Origin: CAWAYH01 sp963786195 | GTDB lineage: Bacteria; Acidobacteriota; Vicinamibacteria; Vicinamibacterales; 2-12-FULL-66-21 | DNA length: 64,000 bases | Assembly (NCBI GenBank): GCA_963786195.1 | Contig: CAWAYH010000014.1 | Span: forward strand, 159,375 to 223,374 | Direction: 5' to 3' | Shown: piece by piece, positions 39,362 to 51,018 of the stretch | How the letters are laid out: every line of letters starts with the position of its first letter | Numbering within the stretch: position 1 is the stretch's first letter | The notes under the pieces: generated by a model | The model's database searches: none | The model's input: the letters and a program-made list of their open reading frames with translations, nothing else | Told to the model about the DNA's origin: nothing | Made by a program: the position numbers and the translations under genes

Positions 39362-40119
39362 GCCTGCGCGCGCGCCTTGCGCCGGCGCATCGCGGCTGCC
39401 GCCGAGACCCGTGCCGAGCAGGATCATCGACGAGGGCTCGGGGACGGGCGAGGGAGTTGGGATTGCTTGGACTGTTGATGAGATCAAAGGCGACAACGGT
39501 CGCGTTGTCCAGGTCCACATTGCCATCGGAGAGGAACGTCAACAGGCCGAAATGAAGACCGTTCGAGCTAACAACGGTGCAGCGCGTTGACGCAGTCAGA
39601 CCCGTTGCGCCAAGTCTGTACACGACCTTGCGCGTCCGGAGTAAGAAACGCCCGAACGCGAGTCGTTTCGCGTTCCGAGAATTGCGTCGCGGTCCAAGTT
39701 CCTTCGTTGTGTTGGGTCAAAACTCGGTGTGTTGACGGCTCTGCCTTCAGATCCCGGGAGCACGCGGTGAAGTCGGCACACATCGTCCGCCTGACCGGAT
39801 CGCACAGCTCTGCTTTGCAGCGTCTGAAACTTGCAGGAGCGACGTGCCCGTAAACGATCAGGAAGACCCTGGGCACGTCTGTGAGTGGCGTCCCGCGTCT
39901 GGTGAACGTCACGGCCAGATCGCTGCATCCGTGAGACGCCAGGGTTGATTGAGTCAGCAGCCGAATTCATCGAGGACACGTCATCTGCGCCGTCCCAGAT
40001 GATCGATGCCGTCGTCTCCATCGCCGGAACGAAATGCGAGCAGCTTCCGCCCTGGGAACTGAGATGAAGAATGCAGCAGCGAGCAGAACTGAGAAAACCT
40101 GAATACGACGCATACCCAT
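39358..40119 (-). CDS. PEP-CTERM sorted exoprotein, multiple frameshifts
   Basis: A secreted protein of about 250 aa. The N-terminus has a signal peptide (MRRIQVFSVLLAAAFFISVP plus RAEA). The C-terminus carries a PEP-CTERM sorting tail: PVPEPSSMILLGTGL, a hydrophobic stretch and, after a frame correction, AMRRRKARAQA before TAA. The middle part lies in other frames (TTASIIWDGADDVSSMNSAA; VPRVFLIVYGHVAPASF; SNGLHFGLLTFLSDGNVDLD). PEP-CTERM proteins are recognised by exosortase and anchored or released in exopolysaccharide-rich matrices; no exosortase gene lies here. The ATG at 40119 has a GGAGG ribosome site just upstream. The stop codon overlaps that of the converging CHAT gene (TTAG, 39358-39361). 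Confidence 0.75.
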
Positions 40120-40135
40120 CAAGACCTCCGTCCTT

Positions 40136-40171
40136 GAGTGAGCTTTGGACCCTTCGAGTGAGCTTTGGACC
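40136..40171. repeat. direct repeat of GAGTGAGCTTTGGACC with 20-bp period
   Basis: Two exact 16-bp copies, 40136-40151 and 40156-40171, lie 17 to 52 bp upstream of the PEP-CTERM start codon, on two helix turns of spacing. This fits either a pair of activator or repressor sites or a slippage duplication. Confidence 0.65.
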
Positions 40172-40544
40172 ATCGATTCTGGGCGTGGGCTGAGTCGGCG
40201 TCAAGGCTAGTTCGTCCCCGCAACCCCATTTTCTTTGTGAAATTTACGGCGGCGCGTCTCAATTCGGCACACAGTCTGCCGAGCGGGTAACTAAAGTCAT
40301 TCGCGGCCTTGTCTCCCCGAAAAAGTCCGCTATTACGGCGCGCCCCGGAACGTGCCTTCAGAGCCCAGGATCGACTGCAGAAATCGCACCCTCGTACACA
40401 GGTAGACAGACGACCCGTCGCAGCGTACTCCTGTCGATGCTCGACATGTCGCGATGCGTGAGCCGGTTCGTCATCGGACGCTCCGGGATCGTTCGCCTAC
40501 GACGCGAGCTACTTCAAGGACTACGTCGTCGTGACCAAATGACG
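40172..40544. other. intergenic stretch without a supported gene
   Basis: Between the PEP-CTERM promoter region and the next gene end I see no complete gene. A short open stretch at 40462-40542 (GSFAYDASYFKDYVVVTK then TGA) reads like the C-terminal tail of a lost protein on the plus strand, but it has no start and no preceding homology that I can recognise. The segment around 40201-40260 is relatively AT-rich and could hold the PEP-CTERM promoter. Confidence 0.5.
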
Positions 40545-41891
40545 CTACATGCTGTGCCTCGAGGGCCGCAGCGTCAGGAAGACGCCGAATCCAGGCGCGA
40601 CGCGCCCGTAGTAACGAACGGCCAGTTCCGGCGGCACGATGGCAGCGGAAATCGTGCCGCCGACGCCGGCTGACATCCCCTTCCACGGTCGGAAGTAGCG
40701 CACGTATCCGCCTTCCAGCTTGCCGAGCGTAAAGACGCTCGTGGGGAACTCGTGCGCGTGCAGATCGTGGGCCGGCTTTTCGACGATCTCTCCCCTGCCG
40801 AACCACGTGTGCCGATCGCCGAAGGTCAGCGTGCTCTCGAGCAGCACGGCGTGTGTGGCGGCATCGAATGCACCACCTGGAACGATCTCGATGCCCGAGT
40901 TGACGCCCCAGGCGAGCGTCGTCGCCCAGACGCCACGATCGCCCCGCGGGCGGTGGTACGTGATCGACGCTGAGCCGCGGTTGACGTCCGCGCGCGGCTC
41001 AGGCGGAAACTCCGCCTCGGCTTCGCGCAGGTGACCCGCTGACGCCTGGATGACGAGCCGCGCGTTCGGCGAATACGTCAGGCGCCCTGAAATCGAGTCG
41101 AGCGCGCCAAGGTCGAGATCGGCGCGGTGCTCGTCCGGCTCGCGCGCATTGAACACCGACATCTCCGCCTTCCATTGACGGTTGTACACGCCTGTCGTGA
41201 CGAGGCCGAACGTGATGTGCGTGGAATCGATCCAATGGTGGGAGATCGGCGCGAGCGGGTTGGACATCGCGGACGTGCGATGGGGGAAACTCGGAGGGCC
41301 GAGCGCGGGCTCCCCAGCGAATCCTGCGTAGACCTGCCAACGGAGCGATCCTCTGACCGGCCGGTCGTAGTCCGCGGCAAGCTCCATGAATAGATCGTGC
41401 GGATGCTGACGATCGTGAATGGTGTCGCCATCGCACATCTCTCCCGTCGCCAGGACGTTCAGGTAACCGCATCCGGGCAGCGTCACGGGCTCCAGGCTGG
41501 CCATCGCGCGGAGTCCCAGCCGTCCGCTGCCAAGCGGACGCCGGAACATCGCCATCCCCCAGTTGATGCTGCCGAACTGATGCGTGCTGAAGCCGCCGGT
41601 CCGATGGACATCATCCGGCTCGTAGAGGTATTGCGCGAACGCCGTGCCGTGCACCATCACCTGCCAGACGCGCCACGCGTGGTGCACGCCGTACATCGGC
41701 GTCTCGTCGGGGAGCCAGGCCGTGCCAGACGACTCGCGCGCGGGAAACAGCTCGGACGTGTCCTGCGCGCTGGAATGCTGATGCGGCGCCGGTTGGGTCT
41801 GGACCTGAGCAGCCGGCTGGCCCCATAAGGAGGCCGACGCTGGCACGAGCCACATCCACACGAACAGAGATCCCCACCTGGGTTTGGACAT
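40545..41891 (-). CDS. outer-membrane beta-barrel-like hypothetical protein
   Basis: A 448-aa protein with a signal peptide (VWMWLVPASASLWGQ) and a His-rich leader (PAPHQHSSAQD). It then has many alternating aromatic and glycine strands, such as FSTHQFGSINWGMAMFRRPL, LTYSPNARLVIQASAGHLRE, HTWFGRGEIVEKPAHDLHAH and YVRYFRPWKGMSAGVGGTIS, typical of a beta-barrel. Conserved-looking blocks are DRQHPHDLFMELAADYDRPV and HHWIDSTHITFGLVTTGVYN. I cannot name a family. The His clusters (QHPHD, SHHW, DLHAHEF) could bind metal; that is inference. The gene is intact and faces no close operon partner: the M14 peptidase upstream on the same strand ends 32 bp before its start. Confidence 0.7.
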   Translation of the reverse strand: MSKPRWGSLFVWMWLVPASASLWGQPAAQVQTQPAPHQHSSAQDTSELFPARESSGTAWLPDETPMYGVHHAWRVWQVMVHGTAFAQYLYEPDDVHRTGGFSTHQFGSINWGMAMFRRPLGSGRLGLRAMASLEPVTLPGCGYLNVLATGEMCDGDTIHDRQHPHDLFMELAADYDRPVRGSLRWQVYAGFAGEPALGPPSFPHRTSAMSNPLAPISHHWIDSTHITFGLVTTGVYNRQWKAEMSVFNAREPDEHRADLDLGALDSISGRLTYSPNARLVIQASAGHLREAEAEFPPEPRADVNRGSASITYHRPRGDRGVWATTLAWGVNSGIEIVPGGAFDAATHAVLLESTLTFGDRHTWFGRGEIVEKPAHDLHAHEFPTSVFTLGKLEGGYVRYFRPWKGMSAGVGGTISAAIVPPELAVRYYGRVAPGFGVFLTLRPSRHSM

Positions 41892-41923
41892 CACCGAGAG
41901 AGACGAGGAGCTGCGCAGATCAA

Positions 41924-44623
41924 TTATCGCTGCGCGGCCGCGGCTGTCGCCGTCGTGCGCGAAGCCGGTCCGTTGAGCAACGCGTTGAACACGAGCTTGA
42001 ACGTGCCGTGTGTCTGATCGCGATGCTGCGGACGGAAGCCAATCAAGACGACCCTCCCGGACCCGTATTTGACCGACACCGCAGCCGCCTTCTTTGCGAT
42101 CACCTGCTCTCCGATCAGCCATCCGCTCTGCAGGATGTCTCGATCGACGAAGGTCGAGAAGATTTCGACATCCTGACTGTTCTGGGTGGACGTGATCTCA
42201 TACGCCTGGCTACCGGCCAGGAACAGCGCGTACCCTTCGGCGGGCATGCCGTAGGCGAGCGGGTGCTGCGTGTCGAACCGCACGCGCAGCGTCGATCCCG
42301 GTGACCAGAAGTCCCTGGGCGCCAGCCCGGCGACAACGTTGCGCAGCGGCAGGCCAAATCGCTGGATCGGCAGATCGCCCGCCTGCCCGAACGTGACGAG
42401 TGTTCCCCCCTGCTGCACGAACGACTGGAGCGCCTTGACACCCTCGGCGCCGAAGCCGCTGCGATATTCGGGCGGCGTCGTGTCTCCTTCGTCTCCGCCG
42501 CCACCTCGCCCGCCGCCGCGGCCCTCGCCGCGCCCGCCACCGCCAGCGCCGCCGCCAGGCTCGCCCGTCATCGCACCGACCGAATCGGCCGGCAGCAGGA
42601 TGACGTCGTAGGCCGCATTGAGACTGCCCTTCTTGATGTCAGCGTCCATCAGCGTCTTGAAGGGGACGTTGAACTGCTCGAACATCAGCCGCGTCCACCC
42701 CTCGTCCGCGTTCCCTCCCGCGTAGTGCTGGTACAGGCCGACGCGCGGCTTGCGGATCTCGTAGGCGCCGGACGGAGCAGCGGCGGGCGCCGCGGAGAAG
42801 TCGACGCCCGTCACTTTAGCGATGTCGGCGACGACGTTCTGCGCGGCGCCGGCGACGATGAAGTCTCCCGGCGTGAAGCGCGCGCCATTCGGCACACGGC
42901 GTACCGACACACCTTTCTCGAACAGCAGGTTGACGGCGCGGAAGCTGTCGTTCAGCTTCGTGCTCAGTACGAGGCCGTTCGCGGCGCTCGATGCAACGGT
43001 GCCAGGCGGCGTCGCAGCCGCGACCAGCTTCGTCATGTCTGCTGCGATCGCGTCGCCGATCGGATCGCACCGAACGCCCATGAACTCGGCGAACGTATCG
43101 GTGGACATGTCATAGGGCCGGATCGGATTGCCCTCGCGGTCCCGGGTATAGGAGTTGTCCGGGTACGACGTGCGGCCGAGCATCCAGCGCACGAGCCCTG
43201 ACTTCGGCTGCGCCGTCGACACGATGAACGAACCCGGCCCGTACACTTTGCCGTCGGCGACGAGCTGCGCCTTCACCTGATGCACCTCGACGCCCGAGTT
43301 CAGCAGCATGTTCACGAGCTTGCGCGCCGTGAGCGGGTCGTGCTGCGCCGCGGGGATTGCGTAAGCCTTGACCGGTCCGGCTGCGCCCCGCTCTGACTGT
43401 CGCGTCCCCTTCAAATACATGTTCCAGAGCACGATCTCGCGGTTGCGGGCGGCGAGATCGACCGTGGCCCACGCGGCAATCTTCTGCTGCTCGACGATGT
43501 CGCGCACCCGCCACCAGCCGCCGGGCCAGAGGCTCGGCATTGTGGTTTGCGATTCGTACGCGGGCAGATTGCGCGGACCGCCGCGCAGCTGATCCGGGTG
43601 GAGGAACATCGGCGTCGCGAGGCGCGCGCTCGCCGATTCCGTCAGCATGCCGGCGATGTTGTGGAACGGCGTGATCCAGTGGAAGCCCATGTGCCCCCAC
43701 CCGGAATAGATCGCCGCGCCGATCACGCCGGTCTTGCCCGCCGCCTCGAGCCGGTTGCCCATATGGGCGCCCCACCAGGCCATCTCACGCCAGACGAGCG
43801 GATCGGCGTCCGGCCGAATCGGCTCGGCGTACGGCGGGATGTAGAGCCGGGCGTTGCCGCTGCCCATCTGATGGTGATCGACGTACGCCTGCGGCATCCA
43901 GTCGCGGTACATCAGTTTGCCGAGCGCCTGCGACTCGGGAAGATTCAGCGCAAAGCCGTCGCGATTGTTGTCGTGCCCGGCATACTTCTGATAGAGCCAC
44001 GGCAGGCCCGCCGCCTCGTGCGGGGTTCCGACGTACTTCATGTACCAATCCGCGATCATCTGGGTGCCGTCAGGGTTGATCGACGGCACGACGATGCTGA
44101 TGACGTTGTCCAGCATCCGTTGCGCTTCCTCGTCGGTTCGCGTCAGGCTGTCGTAGACGAACTCCGCAGCCGTCTGGGATGCGGCGACTTCGCTCGAATG
44201 CAGCGCGAAGGACTGGATGATGACCGCCTTGCCCTCGGCGACGATCTTCTTCGCCTCCGCTTCCGAGAGTCCGCGCGGATCCGCCAGGCGGGCGTTCAGC
44301 TGCCTGAAGTGATCGAGCTTCGCGAGGTTGGCCGGTGACGAAATGAAGAGACCTATGTAGGGACGGCCCTCGCTCGACTTGCCCAGCTCCACCAGCTTGA
44401 CGCTGTTCGAGCCCGCGGCCAGCCGGTGGTAGTACTCGTGCAGCTTGTCCCAGTTCGCCAGCTTGCGGTCGGCGCCCATTCGAAACCCGAAGAACTGTTC
44501 CGGCGATGGCAGGGCCGCCGGCTTCGCTGTCTGGGCCGTGCCGGTCTGGAGGTAGGCGCCCGAACCGAGCAGAACGAGCGCGAGGAGCGCGCGGGACAGT
44601 CGAGCGGGAGGTCTGGGCCTCAT
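41924..44623 (-). CDS. secreted M14 zinc carboxypeptidase, large form
   Basis: An 899-aa exported metallocarboxypeptidase. The M14 zinc ligands are visible: H142 and E145 in FALHSSEVAAS, with the third His at DHHQMG (H250/H251). IVVPSINPDGTQMIADWYMK and HDNNRDGFALNLPES are standard family blocks. The C-terminal half (about 600-890) holds an additional domain resembling a class I glutamine-amidotransferase-like fold (VGLYQHYAGGNADEGWTRLM; VILLPADSVG). It is interrupted by a glycine/arginine-rich loop near residue 720 (GGGRGEGRGGGRGGGG). It is expected to trim C-terminal residues from peptides or act on peptidoglycan-like substrates in the periplasm. The gene is intact. A second, frameshifted relative begins at the right edge of the window. 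Confidence 0.88.
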   Translation of the reverse strand: MRPRPPARLSRALLALVLLGSGAYLQTGTAQTAKPAALPSPEQFFGFRMGADRKLANWDKLHEYYHRLAAGSNSVKLVELGKSSEGRPYIGLFISSPANLAKLDHFRQLNARLADPRGLSEAEAKKIVAEGKAVIIQSFALHSSEVAASQTAAEFVYDSLTRTDEEAQRMLDNVISIVVPSINPDGTQMIADWYMKYVGTPHEAAGLPWLYQKYAGHDNNRDGFALNLPESQALGKLMYRDWMPQAYVDHHQMGSGNARLYIPPYAEPIRPDADPLVWREMAWWGAHMGNRLEAAGKTGVIGAAIYSGWGHMGFHWITPFHNIAGMLTESASARLATPMFLHPDQLRGGPRNLPAYESQTTMPSLWPGGWWRVRDIVEQQKIAAWATVDLAARNREIVLWNMYLKGTRQSERGAAGPVKAYAIPAAQHDPLTARKLVNMLLNSGVEVHQVKAQLVADGKVYGPGSFIVSTAQPKSGLVRWMLGRTSYPDNSYTRDREGNPIRPYDMSTDTFAEFMGVRCDPIGDAIAADMTKLVAAATPPGTVASSAANGLVLSTKLNDSFRAVNLLFEKGVSVRRVPNGARFTPGDFIVAGAAQNVVADIAKVTGVDFSAAPAAAPSGAYEIRKPRVGLYQHYAGGNADEGWTRLMFEQFNVPFKTLMDADIKKGSLNAAYDVILLPADSVGAMTGEPGGGAGGGGRGEGRGGGRGGGGDEGDTTPPEYRSGFGAEGVKALQSFVQQGGTLVTFGQAGDLPIQRFGLPLRNVVAGLAPRDFWSPGSTLRVRFDTQHPLAYGMPAEGYALFLAGSQAYEITSTQNSQDVEIFSTFVDRDILQSGWLIGEQVIAKKAAAVSVKYGSGRVVLIGFRPQHRDQTHGTFKLVFNALLNGPASRTTATAAAAQR

Positions 44624-44762
44624 TGGTGCTCCTTGGGGAATACGGTTTCGGTGGACGCGCGCAAGGCTATCCTGCCCGAAATTCCACCGTCAAGGGCGCT
44701 CGGCAGGCTCGAAATCGCCGCGGTATACTCAAGGTATTCGCTTTCGGTATGCGGTCACTTCT

Positions 44763-45981
44763 ATGCGCGCATTGGCTTTCATCCGCCTTCAGTCTGCGTC
44801 CCGAATCGCTGTCGTCGTCGCGCTTCCGCTGATCGCCGCGGGATGCTCCAGGTCCGAAACCGCCCAGGCCCGCACTGGTGAGGGAGCGGCCAAGCAGGTC
44901 AAGGTCGAGGTCGTCCGCCAGGATTCGATCCGCCGCTCCGTGGACGTCGTCGGCACGCTGGCCGCCGTCGACCAGGTCACGATTTCGTCTGAAGCCGAGG
45001 GGAAGGTCCGCACCATCCTGGCTGACCTGGGCGATCGAGTGAAATCCGGCCAGGTCCTGCTGCAGCTCGACAACGAACGACAGCAGTACACCTACGAACA
45101 GCAACAGGCGGCGCTGACCCGCTCCTTGGCGCAATACGGCGCGTCGGATGTGCAGCACCTGCCCGAAATCGAGAACACGCCCGACGTCCGGCGTGCGAAC
45201 GCGGATCTCGTCCAGGCAACGCAGGCCTTCGATCGGGCCAACGAGCTGTTCAAGCGTACGCTGGTGTCCCAACAGGCGCTCGACGATGCGAAGGCAGCGC
45301 TTCAGTCGGCGAAGGCGAGGTACGAGTCGGCGCTGCAGAACGGGAAGAACCTCCGCGCCAGCATCCAGGCCTCCGAAGCCACCATGAAGCTCGCGGGCCG
45401 TCAACTCCGCGATACCGACATCCGCGCGCCGTTCGACGGCTACGTCGAACGACGCCTGGTGAATCTTGGCGAGCTGGTCAGCGCGAAGATGCCGGTGATG
45501 GCGATCGTGCGGCTCGATCCGTTGAAGGTCACGGCAGAGATCCCCGAAAAAATGACGCCGTGGATCACCGACGGGCGTCCGGTGGAGCTGCACGTCGACG
45601 CGTACCAAGCCGCACCTTCACGGGGAAGGTCGACGCGCATCAGCCCCGCGGTGAACACGGCGACGCGTGCGTTTCCCTTCGAGGCGCTCGTGCCCAACGC
45701 GGACGCCGCGCTGAAACCCGGCACCTTCGCTCGCGTGCACGTCGAAATCGGCAAGGTTGACGAGATCCTGACGCTGCCCTACGCGGCCATCCAGTACCGC
45801 TACGGCGTCAACCGGGTCTTCGTGGTCGACGGCAACCGGCTGGCGGTTCGTGAGCTGACGATCGGCGAGCGTCTCGGCGATCGCATCGAGGTCACGAGCC
45901 GGCGTCAAGTCCGGCGAACGTGTCGCCATCACCGACGTCGATATGCTGACAGAAGGCCTCCTCGTCGCCGTTACCCAGTAG
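44763..45981 (+). CDS. RND efflux periplasmic adaptor (membrane fusion protein), frameshifted
   Basis: A lipoprotein adaptor of about 405 aa. The N-terminus ends in a lipobox-like LPLIAAGCSRSE. Then come the biotinyl-lipoyl half (VGTLAAVDQVTISSEAEGKV; LGDRVKSGQVLLQLDNE), a coiled-coil hairpin (about residues 100-200), the second lipoyl half (DTDIRAPFDGYVERRLVNLG) and beta-barrel segments. It would link the inner-membrane pump to an outer-membrane channel. Two compensating frame slips near 45610-45640 alter a short segment (the other frame reads RTFTGKV). One extra C at 45899-45900 breaks the end; removing it gives EVTSGVKSGERVAITDVDML and a TAG at 45979-45981. The pump gene starts 13 bp later. 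Confidence 0.9.
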
Positions 45982-45993
45982 CTGGAGCGTCTC

Positions 45994-49135
<3,142 letters not shown>

Positions 49136-49289
49136 CGCCCGCGAGTCGCGGCCGCGTGTTATCCTCGCCGCCGTGATGCCTCCCGCTCCGAAGACGGCGC
49201 CCCCCGGGCGAGCAGTATTCGACGAGCCGCTGCGGGAGCGCTATCACGTATTCTCGAAGCGTCTATCTCAACAGCGACCGGATGTTCGT

Positions 49290-49796
49290 TCACGCCCCTG
49301 GAATGGAAGACGATGATTCAGGCCATCGAGGCTCAGGCCGATCCTTCAGCCACAGAACGTAGTCCAGCGTCGGAGGCTCGCCCCCGAGCTGCCGCAGGCG
49401 AGTCGCGGACTGCGATCGGTGACCCTGGCTGTGCAGGCAGACCTGCATCAGCGCGTCACTGAGCGCGACGCGCCGATCTGCAAAGTACGGCGACTCCAGC
49501 ATCCGCGCGAGATCCGATTCCTGAAGTCGCTCGAGCCACCGCTGTTCCTGATCCTGCGTCTCGCGATAGCGCGCCACGATCGGCTCGAGCGTTTCAGGCA
49601 CCTCCCTTTCAGCATCCGCCGAAAACGGCAGGCCCTGACAGAGGTGAATCCAGAATCGATGCGCGAGCAGCACGTGATGGAGGAGCTTGCGCAGCTCCGG
49701 ATCGCGCGCGGCGGCGTCGTGCCGCCTGATCGCGTTTACCATCGATGCATCGGCCCACGCCTGATGCCGGAAGAGGTCCCGAATCACCGCCAGCAT
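49290..49796 (-). CDS. DinB-family protein
   Basis: A 168-aa four-helix-bundle protein of the DinB/YfiT superfamily. The metal-binding His triad is visible: H46 in HVLLAHRFW, and H122 and H126 in QVCLHSQGHRSQ. The opening (VIRDLFRHQAWADASMV) and the end (GEPPTLDYVLWLKDRPEPRW) are typical. Members are thiol- or metal-dependent transferases or damage-inducible proteins of mostly unknown role. The gene is intact. The 150 bp between the RND stop (49135) and this gene hold no supported gene; a short reading frame at 49175 is noted but not called. Confidence 0.85.
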   Translation of the reverse strand: MLAVIRDLFRHQAWADASMVNAIRRHDAAARDPELRKLLHHVLLAHRFWIHLCQGLPFSADAEREVPETLEPIVARYRETQDQEQRWLERLQESDLARMLESPYFADRRVALSDALMQVCLHSQGHRSQSATRLRQLGGEPPTLDYVLWLKDRPEPRWPESSSSIPGA

Positions 49797-49889
49797 GTCC
49801 GCATTATACGAACGAGGCCAACGGACAATCGCAGAGCTATACTGGGCCGGACCGAGCCCGGTACTGCGGACGTCGTCTCCAGATGCGCG

Positions 49890-50375
49890 ATGAGCAACTC
49901 AGGACCCTCGGAACCTGCTCCGCTGACCACCATGCGGCGACTCCTCCTGATGGTCGTGACCCTCGGGATGCTTGGAACAGCGGCCGACCTCTTGCTCCTG
50001 GCGCATTACGAAAGCGGATGGCAGCTCGCGCCGCTGATGCTGATCGGCCTGGCCCTGCTGGTTGTCGCCTGGCTCGTCGTCAGCAGCGGATGGCGCGCCG
50101 TCACGGCGATGAGGTTGGCGATGGTCAGTCTCATTGCGGCGGGCGGCGTGGGCATGCTGCTCCATTACGGTGGGAACAGTGAATTCCAGCGCGAGATCGA
50201 TCCCGCGATTGCGGGATGGGCGCTCGTGGTGAAAGTGATGACGGCGAAAGCACCGCCGGCGCTCGCCCCGGCGGGCCTGATCCAGCTCGGCCTGCTCGGC
50301 CTGCTCTATACGTATCGACATCCCGCGCTGCAGTGGCGCACCGACGTACACCTTGTGAAGAGGAGCACACCATGA
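49890..50375 (+). CDS. four-helix integral membrane protein
   Basis: A 161-aa membrane protein with about four transmembrane helices: MRRLLLMVVTLGMLGTAADL, PLMLIGLALLVVAWLVVSSG, LAMVSLIAAGGVGMLLHYGG and PAGLIQLGLLGLLYTYRHPA. No catalytic motif or named family is visible. The start at 49890 precedes a short polar leader. Its stop overlaps the start of the helix-hairpin-helix protein (ATGA, 50372-50375), so the two are translationally coupled and probably act together, for example as membrane and periplasmic parts of one system. That partnership is inferred from gene layout alone. Confidence 0.7.
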   Translation: MSNSGPSEPAPLTTMRRLLLMVVTLGMLGTAADLLLLAHYESGWQLAPLMLIGLALLVVAWLVVSSGWRAVTAMRLAMVSLIAAGGVGMLLHYGGNSEFQREIDPAIAGWALVVKVMTAKAPPALAPAGLIQLGLLGLLYTYRHPALQWRTDVHLVKRSTP

Positions 50376-51001
50376 GAATGGCACGCGCGTTCGCCGTCTT
50401 CGTCCTGCTGACCACGGCCGTGTCGCAGGCGCAGGTCGGGAAATCCCTGGGCGTCGTCGACGCGAACACCGCCGTTGAAAAGGATCTCCTCGGCATGCCG
50501 CACATGACCGCGGACCGCGTGAAGGGGTTGATCGAGAAGCGGCCCTTCGCCAGCATTACCGACCTGAACCGATACTTCCTGGCCCAGGGGCTCACGCAGG
50601 AGCAGGCGATGGAGTTCTACGGCAAGGCGTTCGTGCACATCAACCTGAACACTGCGACACCCGAGGAGATCCTGCTCGTACCGGGCGCCGGCAAGCGCAT
50701 GGTCCGCGAGTTCGCCGAGTATCGGCCGTGGAAATCGTACGCGCAGTTCGACAAGGAAATCGGCAAATACGTCGGGGCCGAGAGGACCGCCCAACTCGCC
50801 CAGTACACGTTCATCCCGATTCGTCTGAACACCGCGGGCGATGACGACATCCTGAGCATTCCCGGCGCGGGTCAGCGGATGGTTCGGGAATTCAAAGAGT
50901 ACCGTCCATGGAAGACGAAGGAGCAGTTCCTGAAGGAGATCGGCAAGTACGTCGGCGCCACCGAGACCGAGCGGCTCTGGCGCTACGTCGTGATCGACTG
51001 A
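50372..51001 (+). CDS. secreted triple helix-hairpin-helix (ComEA-like) protein
   Basis: A 209-aa exported protein (signal MRMARAFAVFVLLTTAVSQA) made of three ComEA-type helix-hairpin-helix repeats. The first is divergent (VVDANTAVEKDLLGMPHMT). The second (HINLNTATPEEILLVPGAGK) and third (IRLNTAGDDDILSIPGAGQR) are close copies, each followed by RMVREF, a YRPWK block and KEIGKYVGA. ComEA-type domains bind double-stranded DNA non-specifically outside the inner membrane during uptake. Three repeats without a membrane anchor is unusual; the partner membrane protein upstream (4-bp overlap) could provide anchoring. A role in DNA uptake or envelope DNA binding is inference. AGGAG at 50361-50365 serves the ATG. 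Confidence 0.8.
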   Translation: MRMARAFAVFVLLTTAVSQAQVGKSLGVVDANTAVEKDLLGMPHMTADRVKGLIEKRPFASITDLNRYFLAQGLTQEQAMEFYGKAFVHINLNTATPEEILLVPGAGKRMVREFAEYRPWKSYAQFDKEIGKYVGAERTAQLAQYTFIPIRLNTAGDDDILSIPGAGQRMVREFKEYRPWKTKEQFLKEIGKYVGATETERLWRYVVID

Positions 51002-51018
51002 AGGCCTGGTGACCCGGC

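Noticed and set aside
40462..40542. An open stretch ending FAYDASYFKDYVVVTK, possibly the tail of a protein gene
   Set aside because: It has no start codon, no ribosome site and no homologous sequence upstream in any frame; at most an unrecognisable remnant.
43370..43390. A further copy of the GGGTCCGGCT palindrome seen in GH95
   Set aside because: Only the first ten bases match; the complementary arm and CTAC end are missing.
49175..49311. Short plus-strand frame starting MPPAPKTAPPGRAVFDEP after the RND pump
   Set aside because: It has no clear ribosome site, overlaps the end of the DinB gene on the other strand and has no recognisable similarity; a coincidental frame is more likely.
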